Shown in pieces: positions 32,891 to 40,062 of a DNA stretch of 64,000 nucleotides (the stretch's first letter is position 1; each line of letters begins with the position of its first letter). The notes beneath the pieces were generated by a model. The model was not told the DNA's origin. It did not search any database and saw only the letters and a program-made list of their open reading frames with translations. Both the position numbers and the translations under genes were made by a program. Origin of the DNA: Frigoribacterium sp. SL97 (GTDB lineage Bacteria > Actinomycetota > Actinomycetes > Actinomycetales > Microbacteriaceae); contig NZ_CP113062.1 in NCBI RefSeq assembly GCF_026625765.1, positions 3,100,001 to 3,164,000 on the forward strand, in the 5' to 3' direction.

Positions 32891-33554
32891 CAAGATCAAG
32901 CACGACGCCCCGGTGCTCGTCATCGGCCTCGGACGCTTCGGCGCCGCGACCGCCGGACAGCTCGAACGGCAGGACCGTGACGTGCTCGCCGTCGACACCG
33001 ACGCCGGGCTCGTGCAGAAATGGGCCGACCGCGTGACGCACGCGGTGCAGGCCGACGCCCGGAGCATCGACGCCCTCAAGCAGATCGGCGCGCAGGACTT
33101 CTCGATCGCGGTCGTCGCCGTCGGCTCGTCCATCGAGGCCAGCGTGCTCATCACGGCCAACCTGGTCGACCTGAAGGTGCCGCAGATCTGGGCGAAGGCG
33201 ATCAGCCAGTCGCACGGCAAGATCCTCGCCCGCATCGGCGCAAACCACGTCATCTACCCCGAGCGCGAGGCCGGCGAGCGCGTCGCGCACCTCGTCTCCG
33301 GCCGGATGCTCGACTACATCGAGTTCGACGACGCCTTCGCCATCGTCAAGATGTATCCGCCGAAGCCCGTCCGCGGTGCCTCGTTGGCCGCGTCGAACAT
33401 CCGCAAGAAGTACGGCATCACGATCGTCGGCGTCAAGAGCCCCGGTGGCGCGTTCGTCGAGGCGACCCCCGAGACGGTCATCAGCAACCACGACCTGATC
33501 ATCGTGTCGGGCGACAGCCGCGCCATCGAGCGCTTCGCCGCCCTCGAGGGCTGA
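32883..33554 (+). CDS. TrkA/KtrA-family potassium channel regulatory protein
   Basis: Cytosolic gating ring subunit of 223 residues. An RCK-N NAD/ATP-binding fold (VLVIGLGRFGAATAGQL) ends near residue 130, followed by an RCK-C domain (IRKKYGITIVGVKSPGG). It starts at a TTG at 32883, eight bases before the end of the channel gene, with AGGAG about ten bases upstream. The two genes are translationally coupled. Confidence 0.92.
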   Translation: MVDKIKHDAPVLVIGLGRFGAATAGQLERQDRDVLAVDTDAGLVQKWADRVTHAVQADARSIDALKQIGAQDFSIAVVAVGSSIEASVLITANLVDLKVPQIWAKAISQSHGKILARIGANHVIYPEREAGERVAHLVSGRMLDYIEFDDAFAIVKMYPPKPVRGASLAASNIRKKYGITIVGVKSPGGAFVEATPETVISNHDLIIVSGDSRAIERFAALEG

Positions 33555-33560
33555 TCGCCC

Positions 33561-34412
33561 TCAGCGCCCTTCGGCGATCTCGCGGTTGCGGGCCAGGGCG
33601 GCCTGGGTCGCCCGCTCGAACAGCTCGAGCAGACCACCGTCGGCGAGTTCGGCCACGGCGCGCTCGGTCGTTCCGCCAGGGCTCGTGACACGGCGACGGA
33701 GTTCGGCCGGTGCGGCGTCGGCCGGCAGGACGTCGCTCGTCGCGAGCAGCTCGCTCGCGCCACGGAACGTGCCCTGCACCAGGGTGGCGGCCTGCGCGCG
33801 GGTGAAGCCCAACGCGACCGCCGCCTCCTGCAGTTGCTCGACGAGGTAGAAGACGTACGCGGGGCCCGAACCCGAGATCGTGCTGAGCGCGTCGATCTGC
33901 GCCTCGGGGACGACCACGACGTCGCCGACGACGGCGAAGAGCGACCGGGCCAGGGCCAGGTCGGCGTCGGTCGAGCGCGACCCGGCGCTCAGGCCGGTCA
34001 CCCCGAGACCGACGTGCGACGGCGTGTTCGGCATGGAGCGCAGCACCGACACGGACTCGGGCAGCGCCGCCTCCATCGTGGCCGTCGTCACGCCGGCGGC
34101 CAGGCTCACGACGACGGCGCCCGCGTCGAGCACGGGACCGATCTCGTGCAGCAGGTCGACCACCATGTGCGGCTTCACGCCGATCAGCACCAGCCGCGCA
34201 CCGACGACCGCGGAGGAGTTGGCGCTCGGGTCGGTCTCGGTGGCGAGGGAGGTGACCCCGCCGTGCCGCAGCGCGCGGGCCTTGACCTCGGTGCGGTTCG
34301 TCACCCGCACGCGCCCGTCGACGGACACCTCGGGGCGCAGCAGGCCCTGCAGGATCGCGCCGCCCATCGAGCCGGCTCCGAGAATCGCTGTGGTGGGGAG
34401 GGTGGTGACCAT
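33561..34412 (-). CDS. proC: Pyrroline-5-carboxylate reductase
   Basis: NAD(P)H-dependent enzyme for the last step of proline synthesis, 283 residues. The N-terminal nucleotide fold is TTAILGAGSMGGAILQGLL. The C-terminal dimerisation domain has ALSTISGSGPAYVFYLVEQL and the signature VTSPGGTTERAV. The ATG at 34412 lies six bases after TAGGAT. It is convergent with the trkA gene (six bases apart) and divergent from the CDF transporter. Confidence 0.96.
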   Translation of the reverse strand: MVTTLPTTAILGAGSMGGAILQGLLRPEVSVDGRVRVTNRTEVKARALRHGGVTSLATETDPSANSSAVVGARLVLIGVKPHMVVDLLHEIGPVLDAGAVVVSLAAGVTTATMEAALPESVSVLRSMPNTPSHVGLGVTGLSAGSRSTDADLALARSLFAVVGDVVVVPEAQIDALSTISGSGPAYVFYLVEQLQEAAVALGFTRAQAATLVQGTFRGASELLATSDVLPADAAPAELRRRVTSPGGTTERAVAELADGGLLELFERATQAALARNREIAEGR

Positions 34413-34418
34413 CCGGCC

Positions 34419-34428
34419 ATCCTAGGAT
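34419..34428. promoter_or_regulatory. Shared palindromic -10 ATCCTAGGAT for proC and CDF transporter
   Basis: ATCCTAGGAT is a perfect palindrome that contains TAGGAT on each strand. The minus-strand box lies six bases before the proC ATG (leaderless). The plus-strand box (34423-34428) would start the CDF transcript about 25 bases before its ATG. Confidence 0.5.
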
Positions 34429-34458
34429 CGACCAGGACCACACGAGGGGATCGAACCG

Positions 34459-35421
34459 ATGAGCAGTCACGGCGGCAACAAGGCGATCATCGCCGCACTC
34501 AGCGCGAACCTGGGCATCGCGGTGACGAAGTTCATCGCCTGGGCGTTCTCGGGGTCGTCGTCCATGCTCGCCGAGGGCGTCCACTCCCTGGCGGACTCGG
34601 GCAACCAGCTCCTGCTGCTGCTCGGTGGCCGCAAGGCGAAGAAGGCCGCCGACGCCGACCACCCCTTCGGCCACGGGCGCGAACGCTACGTCTACGCGTT
34701 CGTCGTCTCGATCATCCTGTTCAGCGTCGGTGGCGTGTTCTCGCTCTACGAGGGCGTCGAGAAGCTGCGCGAGCCGCACCCCCTCGAGGTGCCCTGGCTG
34801 CCCGTCCTCGTGCTCGCCATCTCGCTCGCCCTCGAGGGGTTCTCGCTGCGCACCGCGATCCGCGAGTCCCGCCCGAGCAAGGGTCAGCAGAGCTGGGTCG
34901 CGTTCGTGCGCCGGGCCAAGGCCCCCGAGCTGCCGGTCGTGCTGCTCGAGGACGCCGCCGCGCTGCTCGGCCTGTCGTTCGCCATGATCGGCGTCGTGCT
35001 CACCTGGATCACCGGTGACGGCGTCTTCGACGCGATCGGCACCCTGGCGATCGGCGTGCTGCTCGTCGCGGTGGCCGTGATCCTCGGCATCGAGACGAAG
35101 AGCCTGCTCGTCGGCGAGGGCGCCTCGGCCGAGGACGTCCAGAAGATCCGCGCCGCGATCACGGGCGGGCCCGAGGTCGAGTCGATCATCCACATGAAGA
35201 CCCTCTACCTCGGTCCCGACGAGCTGCTCGTCGGCGTCAAGGTCGCGATGCCCGGCCGCACGGTGCTGGCCGACGTCGCGAGCGCCATCAACGCCGTCGA
35301 GTCGCGCATCCGCGAGGCCGTGCCGATCGCCCGCGTCATCTACGTCGAACCCGACGTCTGGGTCAAGCCGGGCCAGGTCGACCCGCCGACCGACGCGATC
35401 GTCATCCGCGCGGCCGACTGA
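34459..35421 (+). CDS. Cation diffusion facilitator family transporter
   Basis: Divalent metal/H+ antiporter (Zn, Co, Fe or Mn) of 320 residues with six transmembrane helices. The first metal site is VHSLADSGNQ in helix 2 and the second is VLLEDAAALLGL in helix 5, where Glu replaces the more common His; this may shift metal preference. The loop DADHPFGHGRERYVYAF is conserved in the family. A cytoplasmic ferredoxin-like domain forms the C-terminus. GAGGGG precedes the ATG by nine bases. Confidence 0.92.
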   Translation: MSSHGGNKAIIAALSANLGIAVTKFIAWAFSGSSSMLAEGVHSLADSGNQLLLLLGGRKAKKAADADHPFGHGRERYVYAFVVSIILFSVGGVFSLYEGVEKLREPHPLEVPWLPVLVLAISLALEGFSLRTAIRESRPSKGQQSWVAFVRRAKAPELPVVLLEDAAALLGLSFAMIGVVLTWITGDGVFDAIGTLAIGVLLVAVAVILGIETKSLLVGEGASAEDVQKIRAAITGGPEVESIIHMKTLYLGPDELLVGVKVAMPGRTVLADVASAINAVESRIREAVPIARVIYVEPDVWVKPGQVDPPTDAIVIRAAD

Positions 35422-35460
35422 CCCGAGGAGGCGCGGATCGGCCCTCGGGGTCGGCCCGCC

Positions 35461-35940
35461 TCAGTGCCCCTCGGCGACGCGCCGCTCGGCGAAGAAGTCG
35501 TCCAGCCGAGCCCGGCACTCGGCCTCGCGCACGCCGGCGTACACCTCGGCGCGGTGCGGGAGCCTGCGGTCGCGGACGATGTCGTAGACGCTGCCCGCGC
35601 CTCCTGCCTTGTCGTCCCAGGCCCCGTAGACGAGCCGCGGGACCCGGGCGGCCAGCAGGGCCCCGGCGCACATGGGGCACGGTTCGAGGGTGACCACGAG
35701 CGTCGTGCCGGTGAGGTGCCAGTCGCCGGTGTGCGCCGCGGCGGCCCGCAGCGCGATCACCTCGGCGTGGGCGGTCGGGTCCTGCCGCAACTCGCGTTCG
35801 TTGCGTCCGGTCGCGATGACCAGGCCGTCGGCGTCGACCACCACGGCACCGACCGGCACGTCGGCCGAGACGCGGCACGCGTCGGCCTCGGCGAGGGCGA
35901 GCGACATCCAGTCGTCGAACTCGGGCGGGACGGCGATCAC
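35461..35940 (-). CDS. tadA: tRNA-specific adenosine deaminase
   Basis: Zinc deaminase converting A34 to inosine in tRNA-Arg(ACG). 159 residues. The active site is DPTAHAEVIALRAAA (His ligand and Glu proton shuttle) with the Cys pair in LEPCPMCAGALLAARV. The GTG at 35940 is chosen because AGAGG lies four to five bases upstream. It is divergent from upp. A copy of the AGGAGGCGCGG motif (reverse) lies within the coding region at 35595-35605, in a stretch not part of the active site. Confidence 0.92.
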   Translation of the reverse strand: MIAVPPEFDDWMSLALAEADACRVSADVPVGAVVVDADGLVIATGRNERELRQDPTAHAEVIALRAAAAHTGDWHLTGTTLVVTLEPCPMCAGALLAARVPRLVYGAWDDKAGGAGSVYDIVRDRRLPHRAEVYAGVREAECRARLDDFFAERRVAEGH

Positions 35941-35987
35941 GGGGCCTCTGCGGGGTCGGGACGGCTCACGGAACCGGTCGACTCCGC

Positions 35988-35993
35988 TACCGT
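35988..35993 (+). promoter_or_regulatory. -10 box TACCGT, leaderless upp
   Basis: TACCGT is followed by seven bases and the ATG at 36001. Confidence 0.5.
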
Positions 35994-36000
35994 TGAGCCT

Positions 36001-36633
36001 ATGCGAGTGCACGTAGCGGACCACCCCCTGATCACCCACAAGCTGACCGTGCTCCGCGACAAGAGCACACCCTCCCCCACCTTCCGGGCGCTGACCGAAG
36101 AACTCGTCACGCTGCTGGCCTACGAGGCCACGCGCGACGTCCGCACCAGCCCCGTCGACATCGAGACCCCGGTCGGTCCGACCACGGGTCTCGAGATCAG
36201 CCAGCCGCGTCCGCTCGTCGTGCCGATCCTGCGCGCCGGCCTCGGCATGCTCGAGGGCATGACCAAGCTCGTCCCCACGGCCGAGGTCGGATTCCTCGGC
36301 ATGGTGCGCGACGAAGAGACCCTCCAGCCCACGACCTACGCCGAGCGTCTGCCCGACGACCTCTCGAACCGTCAGTGCTTCGTGCTCGACCCGATGCTCG
36401 CCACCGGCGGTTCGCTCATCGCGGCGATCGACTACCTGCTCGACCGCGGCGCCGTCGACGTCACGGCGGTCTGCATCCTGGCCGCGCCCGAGGGCCTCGC
36501 CGCCGTCGAGAAGGCGATGGAGGGCCGCGACGTCCACGTCGTGCTGGGCGCCGTCGACGAGAAGCTCAACGAGCAGGGCTACATCGTGCCGGGCCTCGGC
36601 GACGCGGGCGACCGCCTCTACGGGCTCGCCTGA
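36001..36633 (+). CDS. upp: Uracil phosphoribosyltransferase
   Basis: Salvage enzyme converting uracil and PRPP to UMP, 210 residues, cytosolic. It starts MRVHVADHPLITHKLTVLRD. The PRPP loop is CFVLDPMLATGGSLIAAID, and the C-terminal IVPGLGDAGDRLYGLA is the uracil-binding end. Its promoter-to-start distance predicts a leaderless mRNA. A hairpin built of two motif copies follows. Confidence 0.96.
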   Translation: MRVHVADHPLITHKLTVLRDKSTPSPTFRALTEELVTLLAYEATRDVRTSPVDIETPVGPTTGLEISQPRPLVVPILRAGLGMLEGMTKLVPTAEVGFLGMVRDEETLQPTTYAERLPDDLSNRQCFVLDPMLATGGSLIAAIDYLLDRGAVDVTAVCILAAPEGLAAVEKAMEGRDVHVVLGAVDEKLNEQGYIVPGLGDAGDRLYGLA

Positions 36634-36652
36634 CCCCCGTCGCCCCGACGCC

Positions 36653-36691
36653 CCGGACCGCGCCTCCTCGACCGCAGGAGGCGCGGTCCGG
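36653..36691 (+). terminator. Terminator after upp, built from inverted AGGAGGCGCGG copies
   Basis: A perfect 16-bp stem (CCGGACCGCGCCTCCT / AGGAGGCGCGGTCCGG) with a 7-base loop lies 20 bases past upp. Each arm holds one exact copy of the 11-mer (36658-36668 and 36676-36686). Confidence 0.85.
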
Positions 36692-36731
36692 CGTTTCCGG
36701 GCCGCTCACGGTGCCGGAACGCGAACGTCGC

Positions 36732-36761
36732 TTGACATCGCGACGCGGGGTGTAACAAGAT
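36732..36761 (+). promoter_or_regulatory. Promoter of small ORF and winged-helix regulator
   Basis: A perfect TTGACA (36732-36737) is followed by TAACAAGAT (36753-36761); the -10 is TAACAA with a 15-base spacer or CAAGAT with 18. The small ORF starts seven bases beyond, so its mRNA may be leaderless. Confidence 0.5.
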
Positions 36762-36768
36762 CGACCCC

Positions 36769-36867
36769 ATGACTAACAGTGTGCTCACCCCGACCTCTCG
36801 TGAGGCCCTCGGGAGCACCGGCATGATGATGCCGATGCACGCTGTCATGTGTCGAATGTGTGCCTGA
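36769..36867 (+). CDS. Small leader ORF rich in Met and Cys
   Basis: 32-codon ORF directly after a strong promoter, ending MMMPMHAVMCRMCA. The two cysteine codons are the last and fourth-last but one, which is where a stalling leader peptide would place them. No ribosome-binding site is visible, so it would be read leaderless. Hairpins follow (GTGTG/CACAC around 36856-36880 and GTGACC/GGTCAC at about 36919-36936). I suggest a cysteine-sensing attenuator for the regulator downstream; this is inference, and the ORF could be accidental. Confidence 0.45.
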   Translation: MTNSVLTPTSREALGSTGMMMPMHAVMCRMCA

Positions 36868-37133
36868 TCCGGTCACACACCTCGCCGAGTCGAAGCTGCT
36901 GACACCGCCAGCTGAGCTCGTGACCCCACCCGGTCACTGAGCCACCGACTCCAGGATGCCCCGCGTCGCCACCCTCGACGCGCATCCCGAACGGTGCATC
37001 GCACCGACTGCTCGTGACGTACGGCACCATCGCCGGCGGGATCGAGCACCGACACACATCGAGCAGTCCCTCCGCACCCGGCGACCCGTCGGCCCGAGGG
37101 ACCGCCGCCGTCACGCAAGGACCCCCGCCTGTC

Positions 37134-37901
37134 ATGTCCCTCATCCTCGACCGCCCCGTCACCGCCACCCGCACCGTCTCGCCCGCCCGTTCCGCCGCCC
37201 CGACACCCCTCCGCGAGGTCGCGCCCGCCCTCTCGGCCGCCCCCAGCGACGCGTCCGTCATCGCGAGCCCCGCGGCCCCCCGACCCCGCGCCGTGCCCGA
37301 GGGCACCGAGGCCCGCGGCTTCGTCCTCTACGTCGGGCTCGACGAGCTCAAGGCCGCCGCCGACGGCACCTCGCTCGGCGACGTCGTCTCGCAGATCAAG
37401 GAGCTCGTCGGACGGATCGCCCCGTCGGCCGAGACGCACGCCGCCGTCGCCCTCGCCCCCGAGGGGGCCGGCGGCCGCGACGTCGAGGTCGTCCGCCTGG
37501 CCCTTCAAGACCCGGCCGCCCTGGCGAAGCGCCGACAGGTCAGCGAGGACGACGAGCCCGGTGCCCGTGGCGGCGTCGTCGTCGACATCTCGCGCAAGCG
37601 CCTGCTGCTGGACGGCGACGTGGCTCCCCTGACCTACAAGGAGTTCGAGCTGCTGCAGTACCTCGTCCTGCGCGAGGGCCGCACCATCGAACGAGCAGAG
37701 CTGATCTCGAGCCTCTGGGCCGACGGCGACGACGAGGTGCCGAACGAACGCACCATCGACGTGCACGTCCGTCGACTGCGGTCGAAACTCGGCGCCTTCG
37801 AGGACATCGTCCGCACCGTCCGCGGGGTCGGTTACCGGTTCGACCGCCACGCGGACGTCTCGATCCGCCACGCGTCGACCCCGTCGCCCGACGTGTTCTG
37901 A
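37134..37901 (+). CDS. Orphan winged-helix (OmpR/PhoB-type) transcriptional regulator
   Basis: 255-residue protein with no receiver domain. Residues 1-60 are Ala/Pro-rich. Residues about 61-130 form a conserved-looking domain (RGFVLYVGLDELKAAADG, then VVSQIKELVGRIAPSAETHA) that I cannot name. Residues about 150-245 are an OmpR/PhoB winged helix: LTYKEFELLQYLVLREGR, then ERTIDVHVRRLRSKLG and TVRGVGYRF. The ATG at 37134 lies after a 270-base leader (36868-37133) without a gene but with several hairpins. It is not next to a histidine kinase. Its targets are unknown. Confidence 0.85.
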   Translation: MSLILDRPVTATRTVSPARSAAPTPLREVAPALSAAPSDASVIASPAAPRPRAVPEGTEARGFVLYVGLDELKAAADGTSLGDVVSQIKELVGRIAPSAETHAAVALAPEGAGGRDVEVVRLALQDPAALAKRRQVSEDDEPGARGGVVVDISRKRLLLDGDVAPLTYKEFELLQYLVLREGRTIERAELISSLWADGDDEVPNERTIDVHVRRLRSKLGAFEDIVRTVRGVGYRFDRHADVSIRHASTPSPDVF

Positions 37902-37996
37902 ACCCCGTCCGGCACACGCGCCGGCCGCGGCGTCGGCTCGGTGCGAGTTCCCAGGAATTCCTCGGGTCCACCCCTGGACCACCGTTACCGATCCGT

Positions 37997-38110
37997 TATA
38001 GATTGTGTCTCGCCGACGTCGTTTGCTGTGGCGGCCGAGGCGGAATGTGATTGCAGGACACTCCTGGTGCAAGGGAAGAGGGCCGGTCGCCATCGGGCGA
38101 CCGGCCCTCT
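37997..38110 (+). ncRNA. Candidate small RNA unit (promoter to terminator)
   Basis: TATAGATT (-10, 37997-38004) has TGGACC 16 bases upstream as a possible -35. A perfect terminator-like hairpin ends at 38110, giving a transcript of about 100 bases without a convincing ORF. It does not match tmRNA, RNase P, SRP or 6S signatures that I know. Alternatively this is the long leader of the MarR gene or a 3' end. The region 37902-38213 otherwise contains no gene. Confidence 0.35.
38077..38110. terminator. Perfect 15-bp hairpin upstream of MarR operon
   Basis: AGAGGGCCGGTCGCC / GGCGACCGGCCCTCT with loop ATCG. It lies 176 bases past the winged-helix regulator gene and is a strong intrinsic terminator candidate. 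Confidence 0.8.
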
Positions 38111-38113
38111 GTC

Positions 38114-38131
38114 GTGTACCCCCGGGTACAC
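38114..38131. promoter_or_regulatory. 18-bp palindrome upstream of MarR operon
   Basis: GTGTACCC-CC-GGGTACAC is a perfect inverted repeat about 50 bases upstream of a TAGACT box (38182-38187) and 83 bases before the MarR ATG. It is a candidate operator for MarR or another regulator. Confidence 0.4.
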
Positions 38132-38213
38132 GCTCGCTCGTCGCCGCCCCCGCGCGTCGGCCCGAGGTCGGTGGCCTTTCGTAGACTCGACCTCGACGAA
38201 CGTGAGGGACGAC

Positions 38214-38666
38214 ATGAGCGAGACATCGATGGCCGTGGGGGCCTGGGAAGCCCTGTTCCGGGCCCAGGTCAGCGTCATGCGTGAACTGACCGAGTGCTTC
38301 CCGACCCACGAGATCTCGTTCAACGAGTACGACGTGTTGTTCAACCTGTCCAACCAGCCCGATCGGCGGGCCCGCATCCGCGACCTGACCCGCCACCTGT
38401 TGCTGACGCAGCCGAGCATCAGCCGTCTCGTCGACCGACTGGCGTCGAAGGGCATCGTCGAGAAGGCCTCCGACCCCGGCGACGGCCGGGGCATCATCGT
38501 GACCATGACGGACGAGGGCTACGACCTCTACCGGCGCACGGCGGTCAGCCACGCCGAGGCCATCCGTCGTCGCGTGGGCGGAGCACTCGACGACGACGAA
38601 CTGGCCTCGCTCGCCGATCTGTGCACAAAGCTGCGGCTCGGCACGCCGGCCGGGACGAACGCATGA
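38214..38666 (+). CDS. MarR family transcriptional regulator
   Basis: 150-residue winged-helix protein. The HTH region is LLLTQPSISRLVDRLASKG, followed by the wing KASDPGDGRGIIVTMTDEG. Ligand unknown. GAGGG lies about six bases before the ATG. Its stop overlaps the start of the photolyase gene (ATGA), so it is cotranscribed with light-repair and serine hydrolase genes. It probably autoregulates this operon. Confidence 0.9.
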   Translation: MSETSMAVGAWEALFRAQVSVMRELTECFPTHEISFNEYDVLFNLSNQPDRRARIRDLTRHLLLTQPSISRLVDRLASKGIVEKASDPGDGRGIIVTMTDEGYDLYRRTAVSHAEAIRRRVGGALDDDELASLADLCTKLRLGTPAGTNA

Positions 38667-40036
38667 CCTCCCCTTCCATCGTCTGGTTGCGCGACGACCT
38701 GCGCCTCGCCGACAACCCCGCCCTCGTGGCCGCCGTCGAGCGCGGCGAACCGGTCGTCGTCCTCTTCCTGCTCGACGACGAGACCGACGGCCTGCGCCCC
38801 CTCGGCGGGGCCTCACGCTGGTGGCTGCACCACAGCCTCGCCGCCCTCGCCGAATCGCTGCAGGCCGTCGGTGGGCGACTCACGCTGCGCCGGGGCCCGC
38901 AAGCCCGCGAACTCCCCCGTCTCGTCGACGAGGTGGGCGCGGGCGCCGTCTTCTGGAACCGCCGGTACGGCCTGGCCGCCCGCGACGCCGACGCCGGGCT
39001 CAAGTCGTCGCTGCGCGAGCGTGGGCTCGACGTTCGCAGCTTCCAGGCGAACCTCATGTTCGAACCGTGGACCATCCAGACCGGGCAGGGCCAGCCGTTC
39101 AAGGTCTTCACGCCGTTCTGGCGCGCCTGCCTCGACCGGCCCGAACCCCGCCACCCCGAGGCGGCACCCGACGAGCTGCACGTCCCCCACGCGACGCCCG
39201 ACAGCGACGACCTCGACTCGTGGGCGCTGCTGCCCACGACCCCCGACTGGTCGGCCGGCCTGCGCGACGCCTGGACCCCGGGCGAGGCGTCGGCCCTCGA
39301 CACCCTCGAACGTTTCGCCATCGGCCACCTGGCCGACTACGGCCTGCGCGACGAGCCGGCCCAAGAGGCGACGAGCCACCTCTCGCCGCACCTCCGCTTC
39401 GGCGAGGTCAGCCCGTTCCAGGTCTGGCACCGCATGCGCGGCGACCTGGCACCCGACGCCCGAGAACAGGCCGCGGGCTTCCTGCGCGAACTCGTGTGGC
39501 GCGAGTTCAACCACACCGTCCTCTTCGCGAACCCGCACCTCGCCACGAAGAACTACCGGCCGGAGTTCGACGACTTCCCGTGGCACGAACTCGAACCCGG
39601 CGAACTCGAGGCGTGGCAGCAGGGCACGACCGGCATCCCGCTGGTCGACGCGGGCATGCGAGAGCTGTGGACGACCGGGTACATGCACAACCGGGTTCGC
39701 ATGGTCACGGCGAGCTTCCTGGTCAAGAACCTGCTGGCCGACTGGCGGGTGGGCGAGCAGTGGTTCTGGGACACCCTGGTCGACGCGGACGAGGCGAACA
39801 ACCCCGCGAACTGGCAGTGGACGGCCGGCTCGGGTGCGGACGCGGCCCCGTACTTCCGAGTGTTCAACCCCGTCCTGCAGGCCGACAAGTTCGACAAGCA
39901 CCGCGACTACGTGCGGCGCTGGGTCCCCGAGGTCGACACCGACTCGTACCCCGAGCCCATGGTCGACCTCAAGGCCTCCCGCCGGGCCGCGCTCGACGCC
40001 TACGAAGCCATGCGCCGCACCACGCGCACCGAATGA
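38663..40036 (+). CDS. phr: Deoxyribodipyrimidine photolyase
   Basis: FAD-dependent DNA repair enzyme that splits cyclobutane pyrimidine dimers using light, 457 residues. The N-terminal alpha/beta antenna-binding domain starts PSIVWLRDDLRLADNPALV. The C-terminal FAD domain has SPHLRFGEVSPFQVWH, ELVWREFNHTVLFANPHL, GMRELWTTGYMHNRVRMVTA and the tail WQWTAGSGADAAPYFRVFNP. It is coupled to marR by a four-base overlap. A cryptochrome-like role cannot be excluded, but the repair-class residues look intact. Confidence 0.94.
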   Translation: MTSPSIVWLRDDLRLADNPALVAAVERGEPVVVLFLLDDETDGLRPLGGASRWWLHHSLAALAESLQAVGGRLTLRRGPQARELPRLVDEVGAGAVFWNRRYGLAARDADAGLKSSLRERGLDVRSFQANLMFEPWTIQTGQGQPFKVFTPFWRACLDRPEPRHPEAAPDELHVPHATPDSDDLDSWALLPTTPDWSAGLRDAWTPGEASALDTLERFAIGHLADYGLRDEPAQEATSHLSPHLRFGEVSPFQVWHRMRGDLAPDAREQAAGFLRELVWREFNHTVLFANPHLATKNYRPEFDDFPWHELEPGELEAWQQGTTGIPLVDAGMRELWTTGYMHNRVRMVTASFLVKNLLADWRVGEQWFWDTLVDADEANNPANWQWTAGSGADAAPYFRVFNPVLQADKFDKHRDYVRRWVPEVDTDSYPEPMVDLKASRRAALDAYEAMRRTTRTE

Positions 40037-40062
40037 CCCCGCCCCTCGAGAGGATCGCCTCC

